A stretch of 64,000 nucleotides of DNA from Streptomyces sp. NBC_01460 (GCF_036227405.1 NZ_CP109473.1:2356001-2420000); one strand, 5' to 3'. Shown: positions 1 to 8,773, counted from the stretch's first letter. Translations and numbers: made by a program. The notes: a model not told the origin generated them from the sequence alone.

Positions 1-1
1 G

Positions 2-835
2 CTGTACTCGGCGCTGGTCGTGGGCCTGCGCGCGTACGCCGCGAAGAACGGTTTCAGCAGTGTGCTGATCGGGCTCTCCGGCGGCATCGACTCGGCGCTC
101 GTGGCGGCGATCGCCTGCGACGCGCTGGGCGCCCAGCGCGTCTACGGCGTCTCGATGCCGTCGAAGTACTCCTCGGACCACTCCAAGAGCGACGCGGCCG
201 AGCTGGCGCGGCGCACGGGGCTGAACTTCCGCACCGTACCGATCGAGCCGATGTTCGACGCGTACATGGGATCGCTGGGGCTCACCGGACTGGCCGAGGA
301 GAACCTCCAGTCACGGCTGCGCGGCACGATGCTGATGGCCCTCTCCAACCAGGAGGGCCAGATCGTGCTCGCGCCGGGCAACAAGTCGGAGCTGGCGGTG
401 GGCTATTCCACGCTGTACGGGGACTCCGTCGGCGCGTACGGGCCGATCAAGGACGTGTACAAGACGTCGGTCTTCCGCCTCGCGAGGTGGCGCAACCGGG
501 CCGCCGAGGAGCGCGGTCAGGTCCCGCCCATCCCCGAGGCGTCCCTCACCAAGCCGCCGAGCGCCGAACTGCGCCCGGACCAGGTGGACTCGGACTCGCT
601 GCCCGACTACGACGTGCTGGACCGCATCCTGGAGCTGTACGTCGACCGGGACCAGGGCCGGGACGCGATCGTGGCGGCGGGCTTCGACGACGCCCTGGTG
701 ACGAGGACCCTGCGGATGGTGGACACGGCCGAGTACAAGCGCCGGCAGTACCCGCCGGGCACCAAGATCTCGCCGAAGGGCTTCGGCAAGGACCGCCGGC
801 TGCCGATCACGAACCGGTGGCGCGAGTCGGGCTGA
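2..835 (+). CDS. nadE: Glutamine-dependent NAD+ synthetase, C-terminal part (5' end outside the window)
   Basis: The enzyme makes NAD+ from deamido-NAD+, ATP and glutamine-derived ammonia in the cytosol. The visible 277 residues are the synthetase domain. The ATP-pyrophosphatase loop SGGIDS lies near nt 79-96, followed by the family block ending APGNKSELAVGYSTLYGD and the mobile loop KPPSAELRPDQVDSD. The family is usually about 580 residues with an N-terminal nitrilase-type glutaminase domain. That domain would lie upstream of the window, because the frame is open to the left edge. A GTG at nt 20 is inside the domain and is unlikely to be the true start. The stop is TGA at 833-835. Identification is firm; the full length cannot be judged. 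Confidence 0.95.
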   Translation: MYSALVVGLRAYAAKNGFSSVLIGLSGGIDSALVAAIACDALGAQRVYGVSMPSKYSSDHSKSDAAELARRTGLNFRTVPIEPMFDAYMGSLGLTGLAEENLQSRLRGTMLMALSNQEGQIVLAPGNKSELAVGYSTLYGDSVGAYGPIKDVYKTSVFRLARWRNRAAEERGQVPPIPEASLTKPPSAELRPDQVDSDSLPDYDVLDRILELYVDRDQGRDAIVAAGFDDALVTRTLRMVDTAEYKRRQYPPGTKISPKGFGKDRRLPITNRWRESG

Positions 836-877
836 CGCGGGCGTCTCCGGGAGGGTTCACGGGGCGGCCTGCACCCG

Positions 878-1543
878 TCAGCGGGACAGCCCCAGTTCGC
901 CCGCGCGCAGACCTGCCTGGAAGCGGGAGCCGGCGTCGAGCGCGGCCATCAGCCCGGCCACGCGCCGCCGGTAGGTGCGGAGCGAGAGGCCGAGGCGTCC
1001 GGCCGCCGCCGCGTCGGTGAGTCCGGAGCCGAGGGCTTCGAGGACCGCGCGGCTCCCGGCGTCCAGGTGGGGGGCGTCGCCGCGCAGCCAGACGTCGAGG
1101 TCGAGGGCGTCGTCCCAGACGGCCTGGCAGAGCGAGTGGACGCCCTCGACCAGATTCCGTGACGTCGTCACGGTGTACGCGCGGCCCGCGGAGCTCTCCC
1201 GGCCCGCGAGGATCATGACCCGCCGGTCGATGATGATCGTCTCGTGCGGCAGCGGCGAGCCGCTGATCCGGACCAGGGCTCCCCTGCTCCGCACCAGCCG
1301 CAGGTGCGCGCGGGCCTCCTCCTCGACGAGGGCGAGCGGGCTGAGCAGCTTGCGAACCGTGAGGCCGGATGTGTCCGGCGTGCGCATCCGGCGCAGGACC
1401 GCCGCCCTGGCCACCGGCTGCGACCAGGTCCTGAGGTCCCGGGCGGCGCACAGGAAGTCGGAGGAGACGGACGCGAAGAGATGACCGGCGCGCGCGGCCA
1501 GCTCCGCGTCCCCCTGGACCGAGAACACCTCTTCGTTCCGCAT
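878..1543 (-). CDS. LuxR-type helix-turn-helix transcriptional regulator
   Basis: This 221-residue cytosolic regulator has a C-terminal LuxR-like DNA-binding helix-turn-helix (region LTDAAAAGRLGLSLRTYRRR, about residues 177-197). The N-terminal two thirds resemble the TrmB/PLD-like sensor of Streptomyces stand-alone LuxR proteins. I chose the ATG at 1541-1543 (protein start MRNEEVFSV) because the frame further upstream has no family similarity. It is divergent from an aldo/keto reductase gene at 1631 across an 87-bp gap full of TGGCAG repeats. It therefore probably controls that gene and itself. The ligand is unknown. The DNA-binding domain is clear and the subfamily is an inference. Confidence 0.82.
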   Translation of the reverse strand: MRNEEVFSVQGDAELAARAGHLFASVSSDFLCAARDLRTWSQPVARAAVLRRMRTPDTSGLTVRKLLSPLALVEEEARAHLRLVRSRGALVRISGSPLPHETIIIDRRVMILAGRESSAGRAYTVTTSRNLVEGVHSLCQAVWDDALDLDVWLRGDAPHLDAGSRAVLEALGSGLTDAAAAGRLGLSLRTYRRRVAGLMAALDAGSRFQAGLRAGELGLSR

Positions 1544-1546
1544 CCC

Positions 1547-1589
1547 GCCAGTCTGGCAGGGAGCCCGCGGGCCTGGCAGCAACCTGCCA
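1547..1589. promoter_or_regulatory. Candidate operator: TGGCAG repeats between LuxR-type regulator and AKR
   Basis: The divergent gap contains GCCAGTCTGGC (1547-1557, 5-bp arms). It also contains CTGGCAG at 1553-1559 and again at 1573-1579, exactly 20 bp apart, or about two helical turns. The second copy is part of the dyad TGGCAG-CAAC-CTGCCA (1574-1589). Repeated half-sites on one DNA face between a regulator and its neighbour are typical of an operator. Binding is inferred, not shown. Confidence 0.5.
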
Positions 1590-1630
1590 CGTGCTCGCCC
1601 GGCACCGTGGGGGCGGCCACGATGGGCCTC

Positions 1631-2473
1631 ATGACGATCAAGACGTTCCCCCTCGGCGGGGACCTCACCATCAACCGGCTCGGCTTCGGCGCGATGCGCC
1701 TGGCGGCGGGCACGTTCGACGGCCCGCCGCGGGACCCGGAGACGGGCGTCGCCGTGCTCCGGCGGGCCGTGGAGCTGGGCGTGAACCACATCGACACCGC
1801 CGGCTTCTACGGCCGGGGAACCGTGCGGGCGAACGAACTGATCCGTACGGCGCTGGCCCCCTACCCCGACGGCCTGGTCATCGCGACGAAGGTCGGCCCG
1901 CTGCGCGACGCCGCCGGTGTGCCGAGCGGGGAGGCGACGCCGGATCAGCTGCGGGGCCTGGTCGAGGAGGAACTGCGCGCGCTGGGGCTGGACCGACTGG
2001 ACCTGGTCCATCTGCGGGTGGGCGGGATGAACGGGCCGGGCAACGCCTCGATCGCCGAACGGTTCGCGGTCCTGGCCGGGCTCCGGGAGGAGGGGCTGAT
2101 CCGTCACCTGGGCGTCAGCAACGTCGACGCCGCCCAGCTCACGGAGGCCACGGAGATCGCGCCCGTCTCAGCGGTGCAGAACAAGTACGCCGACGACATG
2201 GGGCTGCTCACCGCGTGCGAGGAGTCGGGCATCGCCTACGTGCCCTACTTCCCGCTCGGCGGAGGCCTCGGCCCGCTCGGCACGGAACGGCTCGGCACGG
2301 TCGCGGCCCGCCTCGGCGCGACCCCCGCGCAGGTCGCGCTCGCCGCACTGCTGGCGGCGTCGCCGTCGGTGCTGGCGATTCCGGGCACCGGTTCCCTGGA
2401 CCACCTGGAGGAGAACCTCGCGGCGGACGCCCTCGTGCTCGGCGACGAGGACCTGGCCGCCCTGCGCGGCTGA
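1631..2473 (+). CDS. Aldo/keto reductase
   Basis: This is a 280-residue NAD(P)H-dependent oxidoreductase of the TIM-barrel aldo/keto reductase superfamily, cytosolic, substrate unknown. The catalytic tetrad is visible: Asp in HIDTAGFYG, Tyr in the same block, Lys in VIATKVGP and His in DLVHLRV. The C-terminal cofactor block reads LAIPGTGSLDHLEENL. ATG at 1631 (MTIKTFPLGG) is preferred; an in-frame ATG at 1622 adds only three residues. It is divergent from the LuxR-type regulator and probably controlled by it. It resembles the reductase at 20274 in this window but keeps the catalytic His that the other lacks. Confidence 0.9.
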   Translation: MTIKTFPLGGDLTINRLGFGAMRLAAGTFDGPPRDPETGVAVLRRAVELGVNHIDTAGFYGRGTVRANELIRTALAPYPDGLVIATKVGPLRDAAGVPSGEATPDQLRGLVEEELRALGLDRLDLVHLRVGGMNGPGNASIAERFAVLAGLREEGLIRHLGVSNVDAAQLTEATEIAPVSAVQNKYADDMGLLTACEESGIAYVPYFPLGGGLGPLGTERLGTVAARLGATPAQVALAALLAASPSVLAIPGTGSLDHLEENLAADALVLGDEDLAALRG

Positions 2474-2500
2474 CCGGCCGGCCCGGGAGGCGCCGGCCGG
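2474..2500 (+). terminator. GC-rich hairpin after aldo/keto reductase
   Basis: Eight-base self-complementary arms CCGGCCGG at 2474-2481 and 2493-2500 flank an 11-nt loop directly after the reductase stop codon. There is no U-tract, as is usual for Streptomyces terminators. It is a plausible but unproven terminator. Confidence 0.45.
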
Positions 2501-2594
2501 ACAGGGCATCTGCCCGATGCCGCCGCCCCGCCTCAGTCGTCAGCATGGCCACCGGAGCGCCCGGCCGGGGCGCGGCGGGTGGACGGGGGGGCAC

Positions 2595-3800
2595 GTGAGG
2601 GCGTTGGGCGTGGTGGCAGGGGACCGGACGGCTCTGCTCTGCCTCACGGGGCTGCTCGTGTCCGGTTTCGGTACGTCCGCGATGTGGCTGACCGCAGGGA
2701 TCTGGGTCAAGTCGGCGACGGGGTCGGACAGTCTGGCCGCCCTGACGGTGGGTGCCATGTGGGCGCCGGTCCTCGCGGGCCCCGCCCTCGGAGCGGTCGC
2801 CGACCGGGTACCGCGCAGGCTCCTGCTGGTCACGGTGAACCTGGTGATGGCGGGCCTGATGGCCTCCCTGCTCCTCGTCGGCCCCGGCCACCGGATCGGC
2901 GTGCTCTTCGCCGTCCTCGTCGTGTACGGCGCGAGCGGGGTCCTCCTGGACGCGGCGGAAGCGGCTCTGGTCGCGCACGCGCTGGACGCCCGGCTGCTGG
3001 GGGACTTCAACGGGCTGCGTACGACGGCGAACGAGGGCATGAAGCTGCTCGCCCCCCTCGCGGGTGCCGGCCTGTTCACCCGGTACGGCGCGGGCGCGGT
3101 GGTGGCGCTGGACGCGGTGACGTTCGCCCTGGCCGCCCTGCTCTTCGCCCGCCTACGGGTACGGGAGCCTGCCAGGGGCCGGGAGGCGGCACGGCCGGGA
3201 GGCACGGCGGCGGGGATACGGCTGCTGCGCGGCTCGCCGGTCCTGCGGCCGCTGGTGTACGCCGGGGCGCTGACGATGCTGCTCGCCGGGCTCAACGGGG
3301 CGGCCGTGTACGCCGTCGTGGAAGAGGCCCTGGGCCGCCCACCGGCGTACGCCGGGGTGTTGTACGCCTTCCAGGGCGCGGGCTCCGTGGCGGTGGGCCT
3401 GCTGGCAGGCCCCCTGTTGCGGCGGATGCCGGAACGCACGTTCGCGGCGGCGGGAACAGCGGTGTTCGCCGTGGCGGTGGGAGCGCGGGCGCTGGGCGGT
3501 GACCTGGTGGCGCTCGCGGCGAGCACGGCCATCGGCGCGGGCCTGCCGTGCGTGCTGATCGCCGCGATGACCGCGGTGCAGCGGGAGACCCCGGACGCGG
3601 TGCTCGGCCGCACCGCGGCGGCGGCCAACTCGCTGATGGCGGCGCCCAACGCGATGGCGCTGGCGGGCGGCGCGGGGCTGGTCGCCGTGGTCGACGTCCG
3701 GGTGCTGCTGCCCGCCGCGGGGCTGGCGGGGCTGGTCACGGCGGCCTGGCTGCGCTCGGGCCGGCGGGAGAAGCACGAGGCCGGGCCGGTGGAGGCGTGA
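2595..3800 (+). CDS. MFS transporter (12-helix exporter type)
   Basis: This is a 401-residue integral membrane protein. It has alternating hydrophobic segments throughout, and the MFS loop 2-3 signature appears as GAVADRVPRRLLL after helix 2. A second repeat half starts near LRPLVYAGALTMLLAGL. The substrate is unknown; family members export drugs or metabolites. The GTG at 2595 (VRALGVVAGDR) is chosen because upstream residues in the same frame are Gly/Arg-rich shadow sequence. The TGA stop lies in the loop of a perfect hairpin shared with the convergent MFS gene. It carries no regulator of its own. Confidence 0.87.
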   Translation: MRALGVVAGDRTALLCLTGLLVSGFGTSAMWLTAGIWVKSATGSDSLAALTVGAMWAPVLAGPALGAVADRVPRRLLLVTVNLVMAGLMASLLLVGPGHRIGVLFAVLVVYGASGVLLDAAEAALVAHALDARLLGDFNGLRTTANEGMKLLAPLAGAGLFTRYGAGAVVALDAVTFALAALLFARLRVREPARGREAARPGGTAAGIRLLRGSPVLRPLVYAGALTMLLAGLNGAAVYAVVEEALGRPPAYAGVLYAFQGAGSVAVGLLAGPLLRRMPERTFAAAGTAVFAVAVGARALGGDLVALAASTAIGAGLPCVLIAAMTAVQRETPDAVLGRTAAAANSLMAAPNAMALAGGAGLVAVVDVRVLLPAAGLAGLVTAAWLRSGRREKHEAGPVEA

Positions 3801-3825
3801 ACGCCTCCACCGGCCCGGCCTCGTG
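3774..3825. terminator. Bidirectional terminator, perfect 24-bp stem with the stop codon in its TGAA loop
   Basis: Bases 3774-3797 pair perfectly with 3802-3825, a 24-bp stem with no mismatch. The tetraloop TGAA (3798-3801) contains the TGA stop of the upstream MFS gene. The hairpin also lies just before the stop of the convergent MFS gene at 3831, so it can serve both strands. Confidence 0.85.
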
Positions 3826-3830
3826 GCGCC

Positions 3831-5051
3831 TCAGCCCTGGGACGAGCGGGCCTCCGCGTGCTCACGGGTCTCGGCGCGGGCGCCGGACGCCACGACACGC
3901 GAGGTGCCCGGGGTCCGGTCCAGCACACCGGCCGTGACCGCCACGGCGAGGCCGGCGACGGCCAGTACGGCACCGACCAGGGCCGGGGAGGTCCAGCCCC
4001 AGCCCGCCGCGATGGCGACCCCGCCGAGCCAGGCCCCGCCCGCATTGGCGAGGTTGAAGGCGGAGTGGTTGGAGGCGGACGCGAGGGTGGGGGCGTCCTT
4101 GGCCTTGTTCATCACGAGCATCTGCAGCGGCGTGGTGGTCATGAAGCCGATGCCGCCGAGCAGCACCACCATGACCAGCGCGGCCCACTGCACGTGCACG
4201 GTGAAGGGGAAGACCACCAGGACGACGGCCAGGGCCGCCAGCGAGCCGTACAGGGTCGGACGCAGCGCGCGGTCGGTCAGCGGTCCGGCGGCCAGTGCGC
4301 CGAGCGTCATCCCGATGCCGAAGAGCGCGAGGACGAGCGTCACCGAGGACTCGCCGAAGCCCATCGCCTCGGTCGTCATGGACGAGAGGTAGGAGTAGAC
4401 GGCGAAGACACCCGCGAAGCCGAGGACGGCGGTGAGCAGGCCGAGCACGACCTGCCGGTTGCCGAGCGCGCTCAGCTCACGGCGTACGTTCTGGTGCGCC
4501 TCGACGGGGATCTGCGGGACCAGACGGGCGAGCGCGGCCATCGCGGCCAGGCCGATCACGGCGACCACCATGAACGTGGCGCGCCAGCCGAGGTGCTGTC
4601 CGAGCAGGGTGGCCGCGGGCACGCCGACGATGTTGGCCACGGTCAGGCCGAGGAACATCGTGGCGACCGCGCGGGCCTGGCGGCCGTCCGGCACGAGGCG
4701 GGCGGCGACGACCGCGCCGACGCCGAAGAACGCGCCGTGCGGCAGCCCGGCCAGGACCCGGCCGGCCAGCAGCCAGCCGAAGTCGGGGGCGAAGGCGGAA
4801 GCGAGGTTGCCGACGGTGAAGAGGGCCATCAGCAGCAGGAGCATCCGCTTGCGCGGGATCCTGGAGCCGAGACCGGTGAGCAGCGGGGCACCGAGGACGA
4901 CGCCGATCGCGTACGCCGAGACGAGGTAACCGGCGGTGGGTACGGACGTTCCCAGATCGTCCGCGACGTTGGGCAGCAGCCCCATCATCACGAACTCGGT
5001 GGTGCCGATGCCGAAGGCGCTCACAGCGAGGGCGAGCAGGGCCAGGGGCAT
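3831..5051 (-). CDS. MFS transporter, Cmx/AraJ-like (DHA1)
   Basis: This 406-residue, 12-helix inner-membrane exporter belongs to the group with the N-terminal signature FGIGTTEFVMMGLLP, as found in CmlA/Cmx chloramphenicol and AraJ-type sugar efflux proteins. Loop 2-3 reads GLGSRIPRKRMLLL and helix 4 LAGRVLAGLPHGAFFGVG. The substrate cannot be read from sequence. ATG at 5049-5051 (MPLALLALAV) begins directly with helix 1. Upstream residues of the same open frame lack family character. The relatively A/T-rich stretch at about 5145-5200 upstream probably holds its promoter. It shares its terminator with the preceding MFS gene. Confidence 0.9.
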   Translation of the reverse strand: MPLALLALAVSAFGIGTTEFVMMGLLPNVADDLGTSVPTAGYLVSAYAIGVVLGAPLLTGLGSRIPRKRMLLLLMALFTVGNLASAFAPDFGWLLAGRVLAGLPHGAFFGVGAVVAARLVPDGRQARAVATMFLGLTVANIVGVPAATLLGQHLGWRATFMVVAVIGLAAMAALARLVPQIPVEAHQNVRRELSALGNRQVVLGLLTAVLGFAGVFAVYSYLSSMTTEAMGFGESSVTLVLALFGIGMTLGALAAGPLTDRALRPTLYGSLAALAVVLVVFPFTVHVQWAALVMVVLLGGIGFMTTTPLQMLVMNKAKDAPTLASASNHSAFNLANAGGAWLGGVAIAAGWGWTSPALVGAVLAVAGLAVAVTAGVLDRTPGTSRVVASGARAETREHAEARSSQG

Positions 5052-5277
5052 GGAAGTGACCTTTCGGACGGGGGCCGCCCGGACCATGGCGTCCGGGTGG
5101 CGGCGGTGTGTGTGCGGGAGCGTCGGCGTCGTTGCCGGGACGGGTTATGTATCCCGTCGGAACAAAGTCTCTCAGACGTTTTATGCCCGGACGTGAACAA
5201 GCCGTTGCGCCGGGGTGTGATCTGGGCGTCACTCTGCGGGGCCGCCCTCTCCCCGGCCCCCGGGAACGTACTCCGCG

Positions 5278-5304
5278 GGCCCGGCCGGACGAGCCGGCCG
5301 GGCC
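5278..5304 (-). terminator. Hairpin terminator after the second Cmx-like MFS gene
   Basis: GGCCCGGCCGG (5278-5288) pairs perfectly with CCGGCCGGGCC (5294-5304) around a 5-nt loop. It lies 8 bp beyond the stop of the minus-strand MFS gene at 5312 and separates it from the next minus-strand gene. Confidence 0.7.
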
Positions 5305-5311
5305 TTCGCCG

Positions 5312-6505
5312 TCACCCTTCCGGCACCGGCGCCCGTCGCGCGGCAGGAGTCCCGCTCACCCTGCGGGAGGACATCGCGAGCACCCCCGCCCCCGCGAGGG
5401 CGAAGCACATCAACAGGGCGCTCACCCAGACCGGGGAGCGGAAGCCGAGCCCCCCGCCGAGGGCCAGGCCGCCCAGCCAGGGCCCGGTCGCGGCGCCCAC
5501 GTTGAAGGCGGCCGTGGCGAACGAACCCGCCGTCGTCGGGGCGTCGGGGGCCTGGTGGAAGACCCGGGTGATGAGCGTCGTACCCGTACCGAAGGCGAGC
5601 GCCCCCTGGAGCAGCACGAGGGCGAGCACGGCCGCCGGGTGCGCGGCGGCCAGGGCCAGTGCGGCCCAGCCGGCGGCCAGGGCGGTCATGCCGAGCCCGA
5701 CGACCGCGCCCGGGCGGGCGTCGGCCAGGCGGCCGGCCAGGGTGACGCCGGCGAACGAGCCGACGCCGAACAGCGCGAGCACCACGGGCACCCACCCGGC
5801 GCCGAGCCCGGTGACCCGGGTGACGAGCGGTTCCAGGTAGGAGAACGTACAGAAGGTCGCCCCCTGCGCGAGTGCCATCACCAGCAGGGTCAGCAGCAGC
5901 CGGGGCCGGGCCAGGGCGCGCAGTTCGCTCCGCGCGCTCACCCCCCGGACGTCGTCGGGACGGCCGCCCGGCACGGCCGCCCACAGCGCGAGGGCCGCGG
6001 GCACGGAGACCAGGGCCACGGCCCAGAACGCCGAGCGCCAGCCCCAGAGCCCGCCGAGCGCCGCCCCCGCGGGGACGCCCACCACACACGCGACGGTGAC
6101 CCCGCCGACGACGACGGCGGTGGCGCGCGCCCGCTGGTGCGGGGCGGCCATGGCCAGGGCGGTGACCAGCGCGACCGCCCAGAAACCGGCGTTGGCCAGC
6201 GCGCCGGCGACCCGGGTGGCGAGCAGGACCCCGTAGCTGGAGGTCAGCGCGCCGGCGACGTGGGCGGCGACGAAGACACCGAGGAAGAACAGCAGCGCCC
6301 GGCGCCGGGGCCAGGTGCGGCAGGCCAGGGCGGCGAGCGGCGCGCCGATCACCATCCCGGCCGCGAAGGCCGAGGTCAGCAGCCCCGCGGCGCCGAGCGG
6401 GACGTGCAGGTCGCCGGCGATGCCCGAGAGCAGGCCGGACAGCATGAACTCCGATGTGCCCTGGGCGAAGACCGCCAGACCGAGCACGTATACAGCGAAT
6501 GGCAT
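5312..6505 (-). CDS. MFS transporter, Cmx/AraJ-like (DHA1)
   Basis: This 397-residue, 12-helix exporter is paralogous in layout to the gene at 3831. The start-of-helix signature is FAQGTSEFMLSGLLSG, and helix 4 reads LLATRVAGALANAGFWAVAL. Its substrate is unknown. ATG at 6503-6505 starts directly with helix 1 (MPFAVYVLGLAVF). A GC-rich hairpin follows the stop, so it is probably a separate unit from the gene at 3831. The two neighbouring paralogues suggest an old duplication, though their similarity is confined to family motifs as far as I can see by eye. Confidence 0.9.
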   Translation of the reverse strand: MPFAVYVLGLAVFAQGTSEFMLSGLLSGIAGDLHVPLGAAGLLTSAFAAGMVIGAPLAALACRTWPRRRALLFFLGVFVAAHVAGALTSSYGVLLATRVAGALANAGFWAVALVTALAMAAPHQRARATAVVVGGVTVACVVGVPAGAALGGLWGWRSAFWAVALVSVPAALALWAAVPGGRPDDVRGVSARSELRALARPRLLLTLLVMALAQGATFCTFSYLEPLVTRVTGLGAGWVPVVLALFGVGSFAGVTLAGRLADARPGAVVGLGMTALAAGWAALALAAAHPAAVLALVLLQGALAFGTGTTLITRVFHQAPDAPTTAGSFATAAFNVGAATGPWLGGLALGGGLGFRSPVWVSALLMCFALAGAGVLAMSSRRVSGTPAARRAPVPEG

Positions 6506-6825
6506 GAGGAGGAACCCCTTGTACGGAACCGTCGGAGGAGACGAGCGGTGCGCAGGGGGTGCGGGCCGCGCCCGTCGTCACGCGCCAAGGGCGCGGGGAC
6601 GGCAACGCGGTGGAATGTCCGGTGTTCCCACGGGACATGAAGGTCGGCCCGCACCGCCGCGGAGGATCCGGCGGTGGTCGACGGCGCGACGGGGAGAGCC
6701 CGGTGACCGCTCGGGTCAGAGGCTTCAGGCGTCGGTGACCGGCCACCGGCGAACCGGCGGCCTGAGTCTGTCGGACTCGGGGCTGGACATGGGGGGCAGC
6801 GTAGCGCGTCGGCCGGAGCGTCCGC
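6506..6825. other. Intergenic region, 320 bp
   Basis: I see no supported gene here. It carries the upstream region of the minus-strand MFS gene and the downstream region of the exonuclease-family gene. One hairpin, GGCCACCGG-CGAA-CCGGCGGCC at 6741-6762 (one mismatch), could terminate the gene ending at 6826. Confidence 0.4.
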
Positions 6826-7878
6826 TCACAGCTCCACGCGGGCCGCGATCGGCAGGTGGTCGCTGTCCGTGGCGGGGAGGGTCCAGGAGGCGAGGGGTTC
6901 GACGCCCCGCACCATGATCTGGTCGATCCGCGCCATCGGGAACGACGCCGGCCAGCTGAAGCCGAAGCCGTCGCCCGCGGCGCCCTGGGTGGAGCGCATC
7001 TGGGCGGTGACCGCGTTCAGGGAGCGGTCGTTCATCGTGCCGTTCAGGTCGCCGAGCAGGACCACCCGCTCGATCGGTTCGTCGGCGATCGCCTCGCCGA
7101 GCGCGTCGGCGCTGTCGTCCCGCTGGTTGGCGGTGAAGCCCGCGTTCAGCTTGACCCGCACGGAGGGGAGGTGTGCGACGTACACCTTGACCGGGCCCTC
7201 CGGGGTGGTGACGGTGGCGCGCATCGCGCGGGTCCAGCCCAGCTTGATGTCGACGGGACTGGAGTCCGACACCGGGTACTTGCTCCACAGGCCGACCGTC
7301 CCCTGGACGGAGTGGTGCGGATAGGCGGCGGCGAGCGCGTCCTCGTAGGCCGCCACCTTGCCGCCGGGCAGCTCCTGCAGGGCCACGATGTCCGCTCCGG
7401 AGCCCGCGACCTGCTGGGCGGTGCCCGCGGGGTCGGGGTTCCCCGCGTTGACGTTGTGCGTGGCGACGGTGAGGTCGCCGCCGGTGCCCGACTTGTCGGC
7501 GAAGAGCAGGCCGCCGAAGAGGTTGAGCCAGACCGCCAGCGGCAGGATCAGCGCGACGAGCGCGGTCGCCGAACGCCGGACCAGACCGAGGACCAGCAGC
7601 ACGGGCACGAGGAGGCCGAACCAGGGCAGGAACGTCTCGATGAGGCTGCCCAGGTTGCCGACGGTGTTCGGGATCTCGGCGTGGAAGACCATCACGACGG
7701 TCAGGAGGACCGAGCAGAGCGCCAGCAGGACGCCACGCCGCCAGATGCCCCGGTCCGAGGCCAGTCTGTGCCGCAGGGCCCGCAGACGTGAGCCCGGCTG
7801 CGGGCCCGCGCCGGCGTCCTCGGTGTCCGTCCTGTACGCCTGCACCATCGCGCTCGTCCTCACTGCCTTGCCGTACAC
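6826..7878 (-). CDS. Membrane-anchored endonuclease/exonuclease/phosphatase-family protein
   Basis: This 350-residue protein has three predicted N-terminal membrane segments (about residues 48-125), then an extracellular EEP-fold domain. The EEP motifs are ordered THNVNAGN, IVALQELPG, LLGDLNGTMNDRS and SDHLPI, giving the metal-binding Asn, Glu, Asp-Asn and the catalytic Asp-His. The substrate may be nucleic acid or a phosphodiester lipid or sugar; sequence does not decide. I use the GTG at 7876-7878 because GGAGG sits 9 nt upstream. An ATG at 7846-7848 with GAGGA upstream is a good alternative giving 340 residues. It stands alone between unrelated genes. Confidence 0.85.
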   Translation of the reverse strand: MYGKAVRTSAMVQAYRTDTEDAGAGPQPGSRLRALRHRLASDRGIWRRGVLLALCSVLLTVVMVFHAEIPNTVGNLGSLIETFLPWFGLLVPVLLVLGLVRRSATALVALILPLAVWLNLFGGLLFADKSGTGGDLTVATHNVNAGNPDPAGTAQQVAGSGADIVALQELPGGKVAAYEDALAAAYPHHSVQGTVGLWSKYPVSDSSPVDIKLGWTRAMRATVTTPEGPVKVYVAHLPSVRVKLNAGFTANQRDDSADALGEAIADEPIERVVLLGDLNGTMNDRSLNAVTAQMRSTQGAAGDGFGFSWPASFPMARIDQIMVRGVEPLASWTLPATDSDHLPIAARVEL

Positions 7879-8015
7879 ATCACCGCGCCTCCCGACCCTA
7901 GGCGATGGGTGACGCCGTTCCCGCCGTCGACGACGGCCGTACTGCCATCAGGACGAAGGAAGCGGTGCGCCGGGTTCCGCCCGCGGTGGCGGTGGTGAGG
8001 CTTGTGACAGAACGA

Positions 8016-8717
8016 TCACACAGGGGCGGCCGTCGGGTCCACAGCCGTGACCTGCTGTTCCGGCGCGCGTGGCGCGAGCCCCTGGAGGAGGGTCCGGATG
8101 ATGCGGTCGGCGAGGTCCTCCGGCAGCGCGGCGTCGGGACGGTGCACGGTGCGTACGAGCATGGGCCCGAGGAAGAGGTCGTCCATGAGCTCCACGTCGA
8201 GGTCGTCGCGGAGCTCCCCCGCGTCCACGGCCCGCTGCACGGCTGCCAGCATCGCGACGCGCCGCGGTGCGATGACGGTGTTCTGGTACTCGGTCCAGAG
8301 CCTGGGGTGCTTCTTCATCTGCACGAACACGTTGTGCAGGAGGGCGGAGGAGCGCTGGGCGAGTCCGCGGGTACGCATGGACTCCAGCAGTACCCGCAGA
8401 TCGTCCAGGCCGGCGTTCCCGGAGACGGTGGGCTCGGCGGGCTCGATGTCGCGCAGGACGTCGACGAAGAGCTCCTCCTTGCCGCTCCAGCGGCGGTAGA
8501 TGGTGGCCTTGCCTACGCCCGCGCTCCGGGCGATGCGCTCGATGGAGAGGCCGTCCAGGGTCTCCCCCGCCTCCAGCATCCGCACGACGGCGTCGAGGAT
8601 GGCCCGCTCGGCGGCCGCGCTCCGGGGACGGCCCCGGCGGGGCTCGGGTCCCTGGAGGGGTGGCCGGACCGCGCCCTCGGCCGGGTCCTGCGCGGGGTTC
8701 TGTGCCGCCTGCCGCAC
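8016..8717 (-). CDS. TetR-family repressor of the adjacent DHA2 exporter
   Basis: This 233-residue regulator has a TetR helix-turn-helix (about residues 45-90: LSIERIARSAGVGKATIYRR) followed by a C-terminal ligand domain. GTG at 8715-8717 is chosen because AGAGGTGG lies just upstream and the frame above it is only a shadow of the MFS gene. It lies downstream of the minus-strand exporter gene at 8816-10426, separated by 98 bp that contain a strong hairpin. The operator in front of the exporter (10451-10469) is its most likely target. The first 35 residues are Pro/Arg-rich and poorly conserved, so a later start is possible. Confidence 0.88.
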   Translation of the reverse strand: MRQAAQNPAQDPAEGAVRPPLQGPEPRRGRPRSAAAERAILDAVVRMLEAGETLDGLSIERIARSAGVGKATIYRRWSGKEELFVDVLRDIEPAEPTVSGNAGLDDLRVLLESMRTRGLAQRSSALLHNVFVQMKKHPRLWTEYQNTVIAPRRVAMLAAVQRAVDAGELRDDLDVELMDDLFLGPMLVRTVHRPDAALPEDLADRIIRTLLQGLAPRAPEQQVTAVDPTAAPV

Positions 8718-8773
8718 GTGGGCCACCTCTCGCTGCGCCGTCCGCCGTTCGCCCTGTGTACCGATTCTCGCCG

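Noticed and set aside
3858..5840. A 660-codon open frame on the plus strand
   Set aside because: It runs antisense to two clear MFS genes, is rich in Gly, Arg, Glu and His as expected of a high-GC shadow frame, and has no domain.
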